Shown piece by piece: positions 56,267 through 64,000 of a DNA stretch of 64,000 bases (position 1 is the first letter of the stretch; every line of letters begins with the position of its first letter). Below the pieces are notes generated by a model. That model searched no databases. It saw only the letters and a program-made list of their open reading frames with translations, and had not been told where the DNA came from. This stretch comes from Candidatus Ruthturnera sp. Tsphm01 (GTDB lineage Bacteria > Pseudomonadota > Gammaproteobacteria > PS1 > Pseudothioglobaceae): assembly GCA_030142985.1 (NCBI GenBank), contig CP125320.1, positions 191,639 through 255,638 of the forward strand. The letters are read 5' to 3'. The translations under genes and the position numbers were made by a program.

Positions 56267-57967
56267 ATGAAACAATTAAAAGTTATTGTTAATTCACATT
56301 GCGTTGCAGGTGTTAAAGAGGAAAATCAAGATGCTTGTGCCTATTATGTGCCTAACTCCCAAGTTTTAGAATACAAAGGGATTGTAAGCGTTATTGCCGA
56401 TGGCGTGAGCGCTTGTGAGCGAGCCAAAGAGGCGAGCGGTTGTTGTGTTACAGGCTTTCTGAGTGATTATTATTCAACCCCTGAATCTTGGAGTGTTGAA
56501 TATTCGGCTGGTCAAGTCATCTCAGCACTTAATAATTGGCTGTATTCTCAATCGATGCGTTTTGGTGAAATTTCATCTATGTTATGTACGCTTAGTGTGG
56601 TTATTATTAAATCAAATACCGTGCATATTTTTCATGTGGGAGATTCACGAATTTATCGTTATAGAAAAGGAATGTTAACACAACTGACCAAGGACCATGT
56701 TTTAAACCTTAACAAGGAAAAAACTTATCTATCAAGGGCGATGGGTTTTGATTTAAGCATCAATGTTGACTACCAAACTTTTGATCTTGAACTGGGTGAT
56801 CAGTTTTTAATGACAACTGATGGTGTACATGATTATTTACAACATGCATCGCTAGCAACATTAATGAACAAAGCCTCATCTGCTCATGAAATTGTTGAGC
56901 GGGCAATTAAGAGAAACTCTCAAGATAATGTCTCGGCTATGATAATAACGATTGAACAATTGCCAGAGAAAAATTTAGGTGAAGCATTTGATGAATTAAC
57001 CCAAAAACCTGTACCACCTGAGTTAACTAAAGGAATGAAAATTAATGGCTTTGAGATAGAGTCTTTAATTATTTCAAGTGCAAGAATGCAACTATATCTA
57101 GCCAAGGACATCAGTACTAGACAATTAGTTGCTCTTAAAACCCCTTCTGTTAATTTTGAAGATGACCCAGAATACTTACAACATTTTATGTACGAAAAGT
57201 GGGTAGGGCAGCGAGTACAAAGCCCTAATGTAGTCAAAATTTATAACAATCATGAAAAGGCTAACTTTTTGGCTTATGCAATGGTATATGTTAAAGGGCA
57301 GACTTTGCGAGCGTGGATGGATGAAAATAAGCGTCCCGACATTGAAGTGGTGGTTAGTTTTGTAAAACAAATCATTCAAGGGCTTCGAGCATTTCACCGT
57401 CAAGAAATGTTGCATTGTGATTTAAAGCCAGAAAATATCATGGTTGATGAAATTGGGCAAATTAAGATTATTGATTTTGGTTCAGCTAGAATTGCAGGTG
57501 TAGCAGAATTAATTAATCCTATTAATTTCATAGCTAATCAAGGCACGCAGGGTTATACTGCACCAGAGGTGATTTTAAACGAAAGTATTTCGCAAGCCTC
57601 TGATCAATTTAGCTTAGGTGTGATTGTGTATGAAATGTTTTCATCTTATCTGCCTTATCAAAACAAATTAGATAAAAATTTGAGTACTAAGAAATTATCC
57701 AAAATAACTTATGAATCAATGTTAATACATAATCCAAATTTACCTGTATGGATTGATGGCGCTATACGTAAGGCGTGTTGCCTAGATTATGTGCAGAGGT
57801 ATGAGGCTTTATCAGAATTCTTATATGACTTAGAACATCCAAATCCAGTATTTTTATCACCTCAAAAGAATAAACAACCAAAATCAAAGATAATAAAATA
57901 CCGACTATTAAGCGCACTATCACTTACGTTAAATCTTATTTTGTTGTTAATTTTAGTTATTAAATGA
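56267..57967 (+). CDS. PP2C phosphatase-Ser/Thr protein kinase fusion
   Basis: The 566-residue bifunctional signalling protein has three parts. A PP2C domain (about residues 1-235) carries VIADGVSACERA, FHVGDSRIYRY, TTDGVHDYL and the final SQDNVSA metal motif. A protein kinase domain (about 260-525) carries VALKTP, the catalytic loop HCDLKPENIMV near residue 384, the IDFGSARI DFG motif near 403 and a TQGYTAPE activation segment. A C-terminal hydrophobic helix (LLSALSLTLNLILLLILV) anchors it in the membrane. All catalytic residues look intact. Its place between a nitrate transporter and nasA suggests it regulates nitrate assimilation by phosphorylation; the substrate is unknown. The TGA stop uses the first bases of the downstream IS, so the last residues may differ from the ancestral gene. 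Confidence 0.9.
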   Translation: MKQLKVIVNSHCVAGVKEENQDACAYYVPNSQVLEYKGIVSVIADGVSACERAKEASGCCVTGFLSDYYSTPESWSVEYSAGQVISALNNWLYSQSMRFGEISSMLCTLSVVIIKSNTVHIFHVGDSRIYRYRKGMLTQLTKDHVLNLNKEKTYLSRAMGFDLSINVDYQTFDLELGDQFLMTTDGVHDYLQHASLATLMNKASSAHEIVERAIKRNSQDNVSAMIITIEQLPEKNLGEAFDELTQKPVPPELTKGMKINGFEIESLIISSARMQLYLAKDISTRQLVALKTPSVNFEDDPEYLQHFMYEKWVGQRVQSPNVVKIYNNHEKANFLAYAMVYVKGQTLRAWMDENKRPDIEVVVSFVKQIIQGLRAFHRQEMLHCDLKPENIMVDEIGQIKIIDFGSARIAGVAELINPINFIANQGTQGYTAPEVILNESISQASDQFSLGVIVYEMFSSYLPYQNKLDKNLSTKKLSKITYESMLIHNPNLPVWIDGAIRKACCLDYVQRYEALSEFLYDLEHPNPVFLSPQKNKQPKSKIIKYRLLSALSLTLNLILLLILVIK

Positions 57968-59231
57968 GACCTTTGCGTAATTCATAATTTCCCATCCTAA
58001 TTTCAACTTTTACAATTTTTCAAAAATATTTTCAAAATTTTCCCTATTTTTCTATAAAAACCTAAAAAACATCTTGCTTATCTGAGTTTTCATCGCCACA
58101 TTTCTCTATTTTTACCCTTTTGCTACTCATTGGACGCAACAATCCTGTAAGTCTCGCATCTGTTTAAAAATGCTCATTCCAGTTTTAAGGTTGTGACTCA
58201 TGGCAATTAGTTGCGCTCTGGTTTTGTTTCTTTCTAGTCCAAGGTATCTTGCCTTGGCTAATCCGTGATGAAGCTTAAGTAGTCCAAAAGTGCGCTCAAC
58301 AATATAGCGAATGGATGAGCGTTGTTTATTCTCTTGTTTCTGTTGCTTGGTTAAAGGCTTGTTTCTGTAGGCACGGTGCAATATTTTATTATTTTCTTTG
58401 CCTAGTTTTTCATCATTGTTTTTATTGGCATAAGCGCTATCAGCATAGACTTGTCCACATGTTTTTATTTTACTGTTAGTGCGTTCTACCTCTAATAATT
58501 TATCAAACTCTTGTGAGTCGTGTACATTACCTGGAGTGTAAGTCATTTTCTTAACAAAACCATCTTCATCGGTATTGGCGTGCATCTTAAAACCATAGGT
58601 GGTTTTACGTTTGCCATCGGCTGCTATTTTGACATTGTATTTTGCCTCTTTATCTTGAGTGTTGTTGCCATCCTTGCCTTTACGCTTGCGTGATTGTTTG
58701 GCTTCTATAACGGTGGCATCAATGATGTTGATTGAACCCAAGGAAACAATGATTGAATTTTGTTCAAGATGGGTATTGATTTGCTCTAGTAGAGGCGCTA
58801 GTAATTTCTCGGTGCTGAGTAGTTGCCTGAAACGCCAAATGCTAGAATGATCAGGCACATTTTCAGACAAAGACAAATCAATAAAACGTCTGAACATTAA
58901 ATCTCTGGCAATTTGCTTTTCTAGCGCCTCATCACTTAGACCGTACCAAGCTTGAAGGATTAGGATTTTAAACATTATCAGTGGCGGATAACTGGGTGCA
59001 CCCCTAATAGAAGAATACAAGTTCGAAAGTGTTTGTTCTATCTCGTTCCAGTTGATGATGTTGTGTACATCATCAAGTTCTGATAGGGATTTGTGATCTA
59101 CAACAAGAGAATCTGCAAATGAGTTTTGTTGGGTGTTTTTCCAAGACATTTTTGATATTTTTAAAGTTGTTTTTAGATGGGTGTTATTTTACTAGATTGT
59201 TGGGTTTTTAGTTGATTTATGCAAAGGTCTC
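57966..59231 (-). mobile_element. IS5-type insertion sequence, apparently complete
   Basis: The element is 1,266 bp with inverted ends GAGACCTTTGCGTAA (57966-57980) and TTTATGCAAAGGTCTC (59216-59231). TAAAT is present on both sides (57961-57965 and 59232-59236), a 5-bp target duplication like the AATTA at the MITE at 34959-35110. One transposase gene is encoded on the minus strand. The element separates the kinase gene from nasA, which were probably adjacent in one operon. The long non-coding stretch 57968-58126 is its 3' untranslated end. Confidence 0.9.
58127..59149 (-). CDS. IS5-type DDE transposase
   Basis: The 340-residue transposase has the N-terminal domain of the IS5 group (PSYPPLIMFKILILQAWYGL, FRRFIDLSLSENVPDHSS) and a DDE core: Asp144 in NIIDATVIEA, the second Asp in VYADSAYAN near 237 and the Glu in YIVERTFGLLK near 289. 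A basic insert RKRKGKDGN lies after the first Asp. The frame is uninterrupted, so the element may be active and can mobilise the miniature derivatives. A fragment of a close relative is at 28183-28326. Confidence 0.93.
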   Translation of the reverse strand: MSWKNTQQNSFADSLVVDHKSLSELDDVHNIINWNEIEQTLSNLYSSIRGAPSYPPLIMFKILILQAWYGLSDEALEKQIARDLMFRRFIDLSLSENVPDHSSIWRFRQLLSTEKLLAPLLEQINTHLEQNSIIVSLGSINIIDATVIEAKQSRKRKGKDGNNTQDKEAKYNVKIAADGKRKTTYGFKMHANTDEDGFVKKMTYTPGNVHDSQEFDKLLEVERTNSKIKTCGQVYADSAYANKNNDEKLGKENNKILHRAYRNKPLTKQQKQENKQRSSIRYIVERTFGLLKLHHGLAKARYLGLERNKTRAQLIAMSHNLKTGMSIFKQMRDLQDCCVQ

Positions 59232-59248
59232 TAAATAAAAGAAAAATT

Positions 59249-60703
59249 ATGAGTTTTAAAACAACTTGCCCTTACTGTGGCGTGGGGTGCGGTATTGAAA
59301 TTACCAGAGCGGGGTCTGTATTAAAATTAACAGGGGATAAAAACTCTCCTGTTAATCAAGGCATGCTTTGTATTAAAGGGCAAACCTTATTAGAAACAAT
59401 AGGTACAGATAATACTAGGTTAATCAATCCATCATTAGGTAGTTGGGGCAAGACCATTGAAGCCATGGCAAAAGTGTTTGAATCAACACCAAAACATCAA
59501 ATAGCATTATATTTGTCTGGGCAAATATTAATGGAAGATTTTTATGTTGCCAAACAATTCGCAGATATTTATGGCATTGATAACATTGAAAGTAATTCAA
59601 GGTTGTGCATGTATTCCACTGTTGAAGCCAATAAAAGAGCCTATGACTCCGATATTGTACCTGTGTCATTTGGTGACATTTACCAAGCACAAACTATTTT
59701 TATTATTGGTAGTAATACTGCAGACTGCCATCCTATTGTATTTAACCATATTAAAAAATCCAAAGCTTTTGTGGTTTGTGTTGATGTATATGAGAGTACC
59801 ACAGCTAAAAAATCTGATTTATTTATTCAGGTTGAGCCTGGCAAAGATATGGATATTATTAATAATCTGCCTCATCAATCTTGGTTCAAAGATAAAAAAG
59901 TGCTCAGTGTTTACTCACAAGGATTAACCCAATCAACCGATGCAACTGACAAGGTAAATGCCTTAATTAATGCACATATCATCACTGGAAATATCAACAA
60001 ACCTGGCTGTGGAGTGCTGTCTTTAACAGGGCAATGCAACGCCATGGGTGGTCGTGAAATTGGCATACAAACAAATGATTTAATCGCTACTGAATTTTTT
60101 TCCAGCAATCAAATTAAAACCTTGTGGGTTATGGCAACTAACCCTGCACATAGTATGATTAACTATCGACAATTTGAGACATTAATTGTGTCTGATTTTA
60201 CAAAAACCCTAACTACTAATGATGCAGATATCATTTTGCCAGCATGTAGTTGGTCAGAAAAAACAGGGCACATAAAAAATTCAGAACGCAGATACCTAAA
60301 GCAAAATGCTTTTTTACCACCCGCTGGTCAGTCAAAACCCGATTGGGAGATTATTTGCTTACTTGCAAAAGAATTAAAGATTAACGGATTTGATTATCAA
60401 TCAGCAGATGATATTTGGCAACAGATGAATATTGATGAGCTTTGGCAGTCTAGAATTCAAGTTAAAGAAGAATTGGTAGATATTAAAGTTATTAATAGAG
60501 TTGATAACGATTCAATTAACAATGTTAGACTTTTGACCCAGTGGCACTCAATGTCACGAACAAGTAAAAGCAAAACTCTTAATAAAATGACTAAGGTTTC
60601 TAATGAGGTTATTTCTATACATCATATAACTAACTCTAAATTGTTTAAGAACAAAACCGTTGAACTGGATAAATATTCTAAACAACCTTGTTTTAAAGGC
60701 TAA
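59249..60703 (+). CDS. nasA: Short NasA-type assimilatory nitrate reductase
   Basis: This 484-residue molybdopterin oxidoreductase has the N-terminal 4Fe-4S ligands Cys7, Cys10, Cys14 and Cys41 ([15 protein letters not shown]) and the probable molybdenum ligand Cys120 in NSRLCMYS. It also has the [12 protein letters not shown] and [16 protein letters not shown] segments of the NapA/NasA group. NasA proteins usually run to 700-900 residues. Here the region after [14 protein letters not shown] is strongly shortened, and the C-terminal domain fades after [21 protein letters not shown] 59249 is chosen because the frame matches the family from [10 protein letters not shown]; the ATG at 59219 lies inside the IS end. 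It would reduce nitrate to nitrite for NirB. It could be a compact functional enzyme or one in decay. Confidence 0.75.
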   Translation: MSFKTTCPYCGVGCGIEITRAGSVLKLTGDKNSPVNQGMLCIKGQTLLETIGTDNTRLINPSLGSWGKTIEAMAKVFESTPKHQIALYLSGQILMEDFYVAKQFADIYGIDNIESNSRLCMYSTVEANKRAYDSDIVPVSFGDIYQAQTIFIIGSNTADCHPIVFNHIKKSKAFVVCVDVYESTTAKKSDLFIQVEPGKDMDIINNLPHQSWFKDKKVLSVYSQGLTQSTDATDKVNALINAHIITGNINKPGCGVLSLTGQCNAMGGREIGIQTNDLIATEFFSSNQIKTLWVMATNPAHSMINYRQFETLIVSDFTKTLTTNDADIILPACSWSEKTGHIKNSERRYLKQNAFLPPAGQSKPDWEIICLLAKELKINGFDYQSADDIWQQMNIDELWQSRIQVKEELVDIKVINRVDNDSINNVRLLTQWHSMSRTSKSKTLNKMTKVSNEVISIHHITNSKLFKNKTVELDKYSKQPCFKG

Positions 60704-61740
60704 GCAATTGGAAGGGTGGTTTTGCTTTTAAAATGGTGCCACTCATAACGAATAGGGTAGTGTCTGCGATAATATTCAAAGTTGCTAATATCTTTAATGG
60801 CGTCTGCATCTCGTTGAAAATCATAAATTTCATTTAAGGTGTCTTTTAAATTATCCTTATTGACGGATAACTCATTAGGATTAATTAAATTTTTGATATT
60901 TTTATCTTGTTTTTCGCCTAAGAAAGCGCACAATGCTTCATATACCATAAAACTGCCCATAAATTTTGCATCAACTGAGTGTCCAGCGATGTGTGACGTG
61001 GCTAAGTAGGCAGTATTTTGTAAGCTTGGGTTGATGTTAGGCTCATCTTCCCAGCAATCAATAATGTTGGCGAGTGTTGTGTGTTTTTGCCATATTGTTT
61101 CTTTTATCACACCACCACGTGCTGCATTAAAAAGAATGGTTTTGTTTGTGATATGATGAAAATTATTTTCATTAAGTAGTTGATATGATGGATATTTACC
61201 GTCAATAGTTAGTGGTGTATGAAACGTGACAATATCAGCGCTTAATGCCGTATTTAAATCAACAAAGTCGCCTAGATTTTCGCGTACTTGGCGTGGTGGA
61301 TCATTCAGTAAAGTTTTAATGCCCATCAATTTAGCTTTTTCTGCCAATCTTGTGCCCACATTGCCGACACCAATGATGCCCAATGTTTTCTTTTGATAGT
61401 CAAAATTCAATTCAGCTGATAAATTAACAATAACACTTATCACAAACTCTGCCACTGCCATTGAGTTGCAACCTTGGGCTGAGAAAAATCGAGTGCCTTT
61501 GATCTTTAAGTAGTCTTGATCAATATGATCCAGACCAGCAACTGTTGAGCCGACAAATTTCACTTGGCTATCGTCCAATAACGCCTGATTAACTTTAGTG
61601 CGTGAACGTACAATCAATATGTCTGCATCTTTAACTGAATTGGCGTTGATATCTCTACCAGCAAGGGCAGTAATTTTACCAAAACAGTTAAATATTTTTT
61701 CATAAGCATAGCAAGCGTCATCAATAACTAATTTCATCAT
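60700..61740 (-). CDS. pdxB: Erythronate-4-phosphate dehydrogenase
   Basis: The 346-residue D-2-hydroxyacid dehydrogenase has PdxB-specific features: [20 protein letters not shown], the DCWEDEPNI block and a long C-terminal dimerisation domain ending in [13 protein letters not shown]. It oxidises 4-phosphoerythronate in the DXP-independent start of pyridoxal phosphate synthesis. The start is the ATG at 61740 (or 61737), which overlaps the ung stop. Its stop overlaps the convergent nasA stop by four bases, so there is no room for a terminator between them. Confidence 0.93.
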   Translation of the reverse strand: MMKLVIDDACYAYEKIFNCFGKITALAGRDINANSVKDADILIVRSRTKVNQALLDDSQVKFVGSTVAGLDHIDQDYLKIKGTRFFSAQGCNSMAVAEFVISVIVNLSAELNFDYQKKTLGIIGVGNVGTRLAEKAKLMGIKTLLNDPPRQVRENLGDFVDLNTALSADIVTFHTPLTIDGKYPSYQLLNENNFHHITNKTILFNAARGGVIKETIWQKHTTLANIIDCWEDEPNINPSLQNTAYLATSHIAGHSVDAKFMGSFMVYEALCAFLGEKQDKNIKNLINPNELSVNKDNLKDTLNEIYDFQRDADAIKDISNFEYYRRHYPIRYEWHHFKSKTTLPIA

Positions 61741-62396
61741 CACCAATTAATCACTTGCTGATTGTGTATTTTAAGATAGTCATTGGTTTTTGAAAAATGT
61801 CGACACCCTAAAAAACCACGATGTGCTGATAAGGGAGAAGGGTGTGTAGCAGTAAGAATTAAGTGTTTATCTTTATCAATAAGTACCGTTTTTTTTTGTG
61901 CATAAGCCCCCCAAAGCATGAATATTAGACGTTGTTTTTCTTCGCTTAAAGTTTTAATAATATTGTCAGTAAACGCTTCCCAACCCTGATTGGCATGAGA
62001 GGCCGCGTGATTAGCTTCAACAGTTAAAACACTATTAAGCAATAAAACACCTTGTGTTGCCCAGTGCGTTAAATCGCCACTTTGGCTAGGTTCAATGTTT
62101 AAATCACCATATAATTCTTTAAAGATATTGCTAAGCGATGGCGGCTTCTTTACCCCTTGGACGACTGAAAAACTCAAACCATGAGCTTGCCCCAATCCAT
62201 GATAAGGGTCTTGTCCAAGAATAACAACCTTAACTTTATCAAACGCAGTTAACTCAAATGCTTTAAACCAGTTTTTAAAATGGGGAAAAATAACTTTTTT
62301 AGCTTGTTTTTGCTGTTGTAAAAATCGTTTCAAATCAGTCATTGATTGTGTTTCAAGTAATATTTTGATGTTTGGATGCCAGCTTTGTATGTTCAT
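61740..62396 (-). CDS. ung: Uracil-DNA glycosylase
   Basis: The 218-residue family 1 enzyme has the water-activating motif GQDPYH (residues 61-66, Asp63), the ALLLN-like [11 protein letters not shown] and the DNA-intercalating [11 protein letters not shown] loop. It excises uracil from DNA. The ATG at 62396 is preferred because it overlaps the stop of the upstream thioredoxin-like gene (ATGA); a longer frame starts at 62411. Translationally coupled to pdxB. Confidence 0.96.
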   Translation of the reverse strand: MNIQSWHPNIKILLETQSMTDLKRFLQQQKQAKKVIFPHFKNWFKAFELTAFDKVKVVILGQDPYHGLGQAHGLSFSVVQGVKKPPSLSNIFKELYGDLNIEPSQSGDLTHWATQGVLLLNSVLTVEANHAASHANQGWEAFTDNIIKTLSEEKQRLIFMLWGAYAQKKTVLIDKDKHLILTATHPSPLSAHRGFLGCRHFSKTNDYLKIHNQQVINW

Positions 62397-62875
62397 AAAC
62401 TTGTCCACCATAATCTTAAGCGATAGCCAAGCGTACTCACATAACCCACCTCAATAAATTTAATTTGGTTGTCTTTTGAGATGAAAAAACTCGTTGGTGT
62501 TGCTTTAACGCCAAGCAGTCTTGCCAAAGAGCCAGAATTGTCATTAATGATATTGTCTATTTTCATGTTATGTTTTTGTGCATATGCTTGCAAATCAGTA
62601 TCAGAACCAGATTGCATGGCAATGTTAAGCACTCTATAATCACGGCTTACGGTCTGAATATTGTCATTTTCAAGTTGACAAACTCCACACCAAGTTGCCC
62701 AAAAATGTATTAAAGTTGCCTCATTTGAGTGTGATGAGACAGCTATCCCGCTTAAAGTTTTGCTATTAAAACTTGGCACAACACCACTACTTAAGTCATG
62801 TTGTTGGTAAGCACGAAAACTAAAAATAGCAATAATCACCAGTAACCATTGTAAAATTGTTTTTCTTTTTCTCAT
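62393..62875 (-). CDS. Membrane-anchored thioredoxin-like protein (TlpA/ScsD type)
   Basis: The 160-residue protein has an N-terminal signal anchor (residues 5-22) and a thioredoxin fold facing the periplasm. The active site is WCGVC with Cys63 and Cys66, and the cis-proline appears in KATPTSFFI. It resembles protein disulfide oxidoreductases of the TlpA/ScsD type and would shuttle thiols in the periplasm, possibly for cytochrome c or disulfide work. First gene of the tlpA-ung-pdxB run; it starts only 15 bp from divergent tpm. Confidence 0.85.
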   Translation of the reverse strand: MRKRKTILQWLLVIIAIFSFRAYQQHDLSSGVVPSFNSKTLSGIAVSSHSNEATLIHFWATWCGVCQLENDNIQTVSRDYRVLNIAMQSGSDTDLQAYAQKHNMKIDNIINDNSGSLARLLGVKATPTSFFISKDNQIKFIEVGYVSTLGYRLRLWWTSL

Positions 62876-62890
62876 GAATTATCATTATAT

Positions 62891-63538
62891 ATGACTGATT
62901 GGATAGCACGCTGGCAAGAGGGGAAAATAGGTTGGCATAAAAATCAACCTAACTCAAGACTAATTGAATTTATTGATTGTTTAAAACTAAGTACTAACAC
63001 TTGTGTATTTGTACCATTATGCGGAAAAAGTGTTGATATGCTATATTTTCTAGAAAAAGGTTTTAAGGTGTTGGGTGTTGAGTTGAGCGAACTTGCTGCT
63101 CAACAGTTTTTTGTAGAGAATAAGTTGCATTTTTCAACTAAGAAAAGTGGCAAATTTGTGATTTATTCTTCAAAAAATATTGATATTTATTGCGGTGATT
63201 ATTTTGACCTTGATGCCAGCGTTTTGAATCATGTTAGTGCCGTGTATGATAGAGCGTCTTTAATTGCACTTCCTTTGACTTTAAGAGCGAAATATGCATC
63301 CCACTTATGCGCTATAATACCCACTGATTGCAGGACGTTATTATTAACCTTAAATTATCCTCAATCACAAATAAGTGGACCGCCTTATGCGGTCAATGAG
63401 GCGGAGGTAAATTCGCTTTTTAAAGGGCATGAGTGTCAGCAGTTACAATGTTTTGATGACATTAAAAATGAGCCCAAGTTTCAACGTGAAAATGTTGATT
63501 TTATTGAAAAAGCAACGTATTGTTTGCGTAAAAAATAA
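62891..63538 (+). CDS. tpm: Thiopurine S-methyltransferase family protein
   Basis: The 215-residue SAM-dependent methyltransferase has the family N-terminus WIARWQEGKIGWHKNQPN, the SAM-binding VPLCGKSVDMLYFLEKG and VLGVELSELAAQQFF, and the YDRASLIALP segment. Bacterial TPMT proteins methylate thiols and in some species tellurite or selenium compounds. The physiological substrate here is unknown. The ATG at 62891 has almost no upstream room, since the divergent thioredoxin-like gene starts at 62875. A cold-shock-domain gene follows 8 bp downstream. Confidence 0.93.
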   Translation: MTDWIARWQEGKIGWHKNQPNSRLIEFIDCLKLSTNTCVFVPLCGKSVDMLYFLEKGFKVLGVELSELAAQQFFVENKLHFSTKKSGKFVIYSSKNIDIYCGDYFDLDASVLNHVSAVYDRASLIALPLTLRAKYASHLCAIIPTDCRTLLLTLNYPQSQISGPPYAVNEAEVNSLFKGHECQQLQCFDDIKNEPKFQRENVDFIEKATYCLRKK

Positions 63539-63546
63539 GAGGAAAA

Positions 63547-63861
63547 ATGGCAAAGAAAATAAAAGGAATGGTGGCGCAATTTGGCACTAAGGGATATGGT
63601 TTCATTACAGGCGACAATGGTGAAAAATATTTTGTTCATCAAAAAAATATTTTTAACAAATCTTGCCTAAAAGCTAATACACGCGTTGTGTTTAGTGCAC
63701 AAAACTCTGAGAAAGGATTGGTGGCAGTGGATGTTAGTCTAGAGAAAAGCACTAAGGTGCCTAATTCTGAGTCTAAGTCGTTATCAAATAGTGTTATTAA
63801 AAGCATGTTTGTCATTTTATTTATCATTCAAGCGATTGTTGTTTATAAAATATTTTTATGA
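63547..63861 (+). CDS. Cold-shock-domain protein with C-terminal membrane helix
   Basis: The 104-residue protein has a cold-shock fold (residues 1-67) with RNP-like motifs KGYGFITG and KYFVHQKNI, a short polar linker rich in Ser and Lys, and one hydrophobic helix (FVILFIIQAIVVYKIF, about 86-102). This resembles the N-terminal part of CSD-DUF1294 membrane proteins, but with a single helix. It could tether an RNA-binding domain to the inner membrane. The ATG follows AAGAGGAAAA. Its TGA overlaps the next ATG. Confidence 0.8.
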   Translation: MAKKIKGMVAQFGTKGYGFITGDNGEKYFVHQKNIFNKSCLKANTRVVFSAQNSEKGLVAVDVSLEKSTKVPNSESKSLSNSVIKSMFVILFIIQAIVVYKIFL

Positions 63862-64000
63862 TAAAAAAATACTTGCTCATTGCACTAATTTCATTAACAC
63901 TTAGTGGATGTTTTTCAACGCCTGCCGTGCAAGTGAATAATATTTGCCATTTAATGGATGGGCAGGTGAGTTGGTATCAAGCGGTTAAAGCCAGCGAGAA
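63858..64000 (+). CDS. Lipoprotein, possibly lytic transglycosylase (3' partial)
   Basis: The ATG at 63858 overlaps the preceding stop (ATGA). The visible 47 residues form a lipoprotein signal peptide MIKKYLLIALISLTLSGC with lipobox LSGC, then NNICHLMDGQVSWYQAVKAS. A similar ICxLF...WYxAxK start is found in lipoproteins with a C-terminal SLT lytic transglycosylase domain, but that domain lies beyond the window. The frame runs off the right edge. Confidence 0.7.
   Translation, partial: MIKKYLLIALISLTLSGCFSTPAVQVNNICHLMDGQVSWYQAVKASE

Noticed and set aside
59219..59248. Upstream ATG for nasA
   Set aside because: It lies in the terminal repeat of the IS and adds residues not shared with the family; the conserved protein starts at 59249. 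Noted only as a possible fortuitous start.
1..64000. tRNA, rRNA, restriction-modification, toxin-antitoxin or prophage modules
   Set aside because: No sequence with these features was recognised on either strand by reading; a covariance or profile scan was not possible.

Overview
The window is AT-rich and gammaproteobacterial. A form II RuBisCO with CbbQ/CbbO, a narGHJI dissimilatory nitrate reductase with tandem NarK transporters, a DsrC-like protein and a full set of molybdenum-cofactor genes point to a chemolithoautotrophic sulfur oxidiser of the SUP05/Thioglobus clade. The insertion sequences, miniature elements and giant repeat gene fit a Bathymodiolus-type thiotrophic symbiont better than the streamlined vesicomyid symbionts. 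This placement is inferred from gene content and style; no marker gene was searched.

Region 1 (1-28052) is one open frame cut by the left window edge: at least 9,349 residues of a type I-secreted Ig-like repeat protein. It has 27 units of 600 bp (A) and 6 units of 1254 bp (B), then a unique C-terminus with SbsA-like Ig, Calx-beta, AbfB/LamG-like and T1SS target domains. Region 2 (28053-34347) holds IS debris, cbbR divergent from cbbM, then cbbQ, cbbO and a small unknown gene. Region 3 (34350-45782) holds mog, a miniature IS5-derived element, an FNR-type promoter and the respiratory nitrate operon narK1-narK2-narGHJI, followed by a PpiC-like protein lacking its rotamase core and a DsrC-like protein lacking CysA. 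Region 4 (45783-47751) is an HPP-family gene split by an IS3/IS407-type element with a 4-bp target duplication and a complete -1 frameshift signal.

Region 5 (47796-52101) is the Moco pathway: moeA-moaC-moaA-moaD on the minus strand, mobA divergent, and moaE. Region 6 (52102-60703) is an assimilatory nitrate/nitrite cluster: nirB-type nitrite reductase, a NarK-type transporter, a PP2C-Ser/Thr kinase fusion, an IS5-type insertion, and a short nasA-type nitrate reductase. A leader ahead of nirB has two hexaloop hairpins, each with A1 and G4 in the loop, and the second overlaps an intrinsic terminator. That is the architecture of an ANTAR (NasR/NasT) antitermination target. Region 7 (60700-64000) is housekeeping: pdxB, ung, a thioredoxin-like protein, tpm, a cold-shock-domain membrane protein and the start of a lipoprotein gene.

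The genes form a coherent set. Carbon fixation is paired with nitrate respiration and nitrate assimilation, both molybdoenzyme systems being supplied by the Moco genes lying between them. One IS5-like family with its deletion derivatives has ends in at least five places and has marked or broken several operons. No rRNA, tRNA or CRISPR array was seen.
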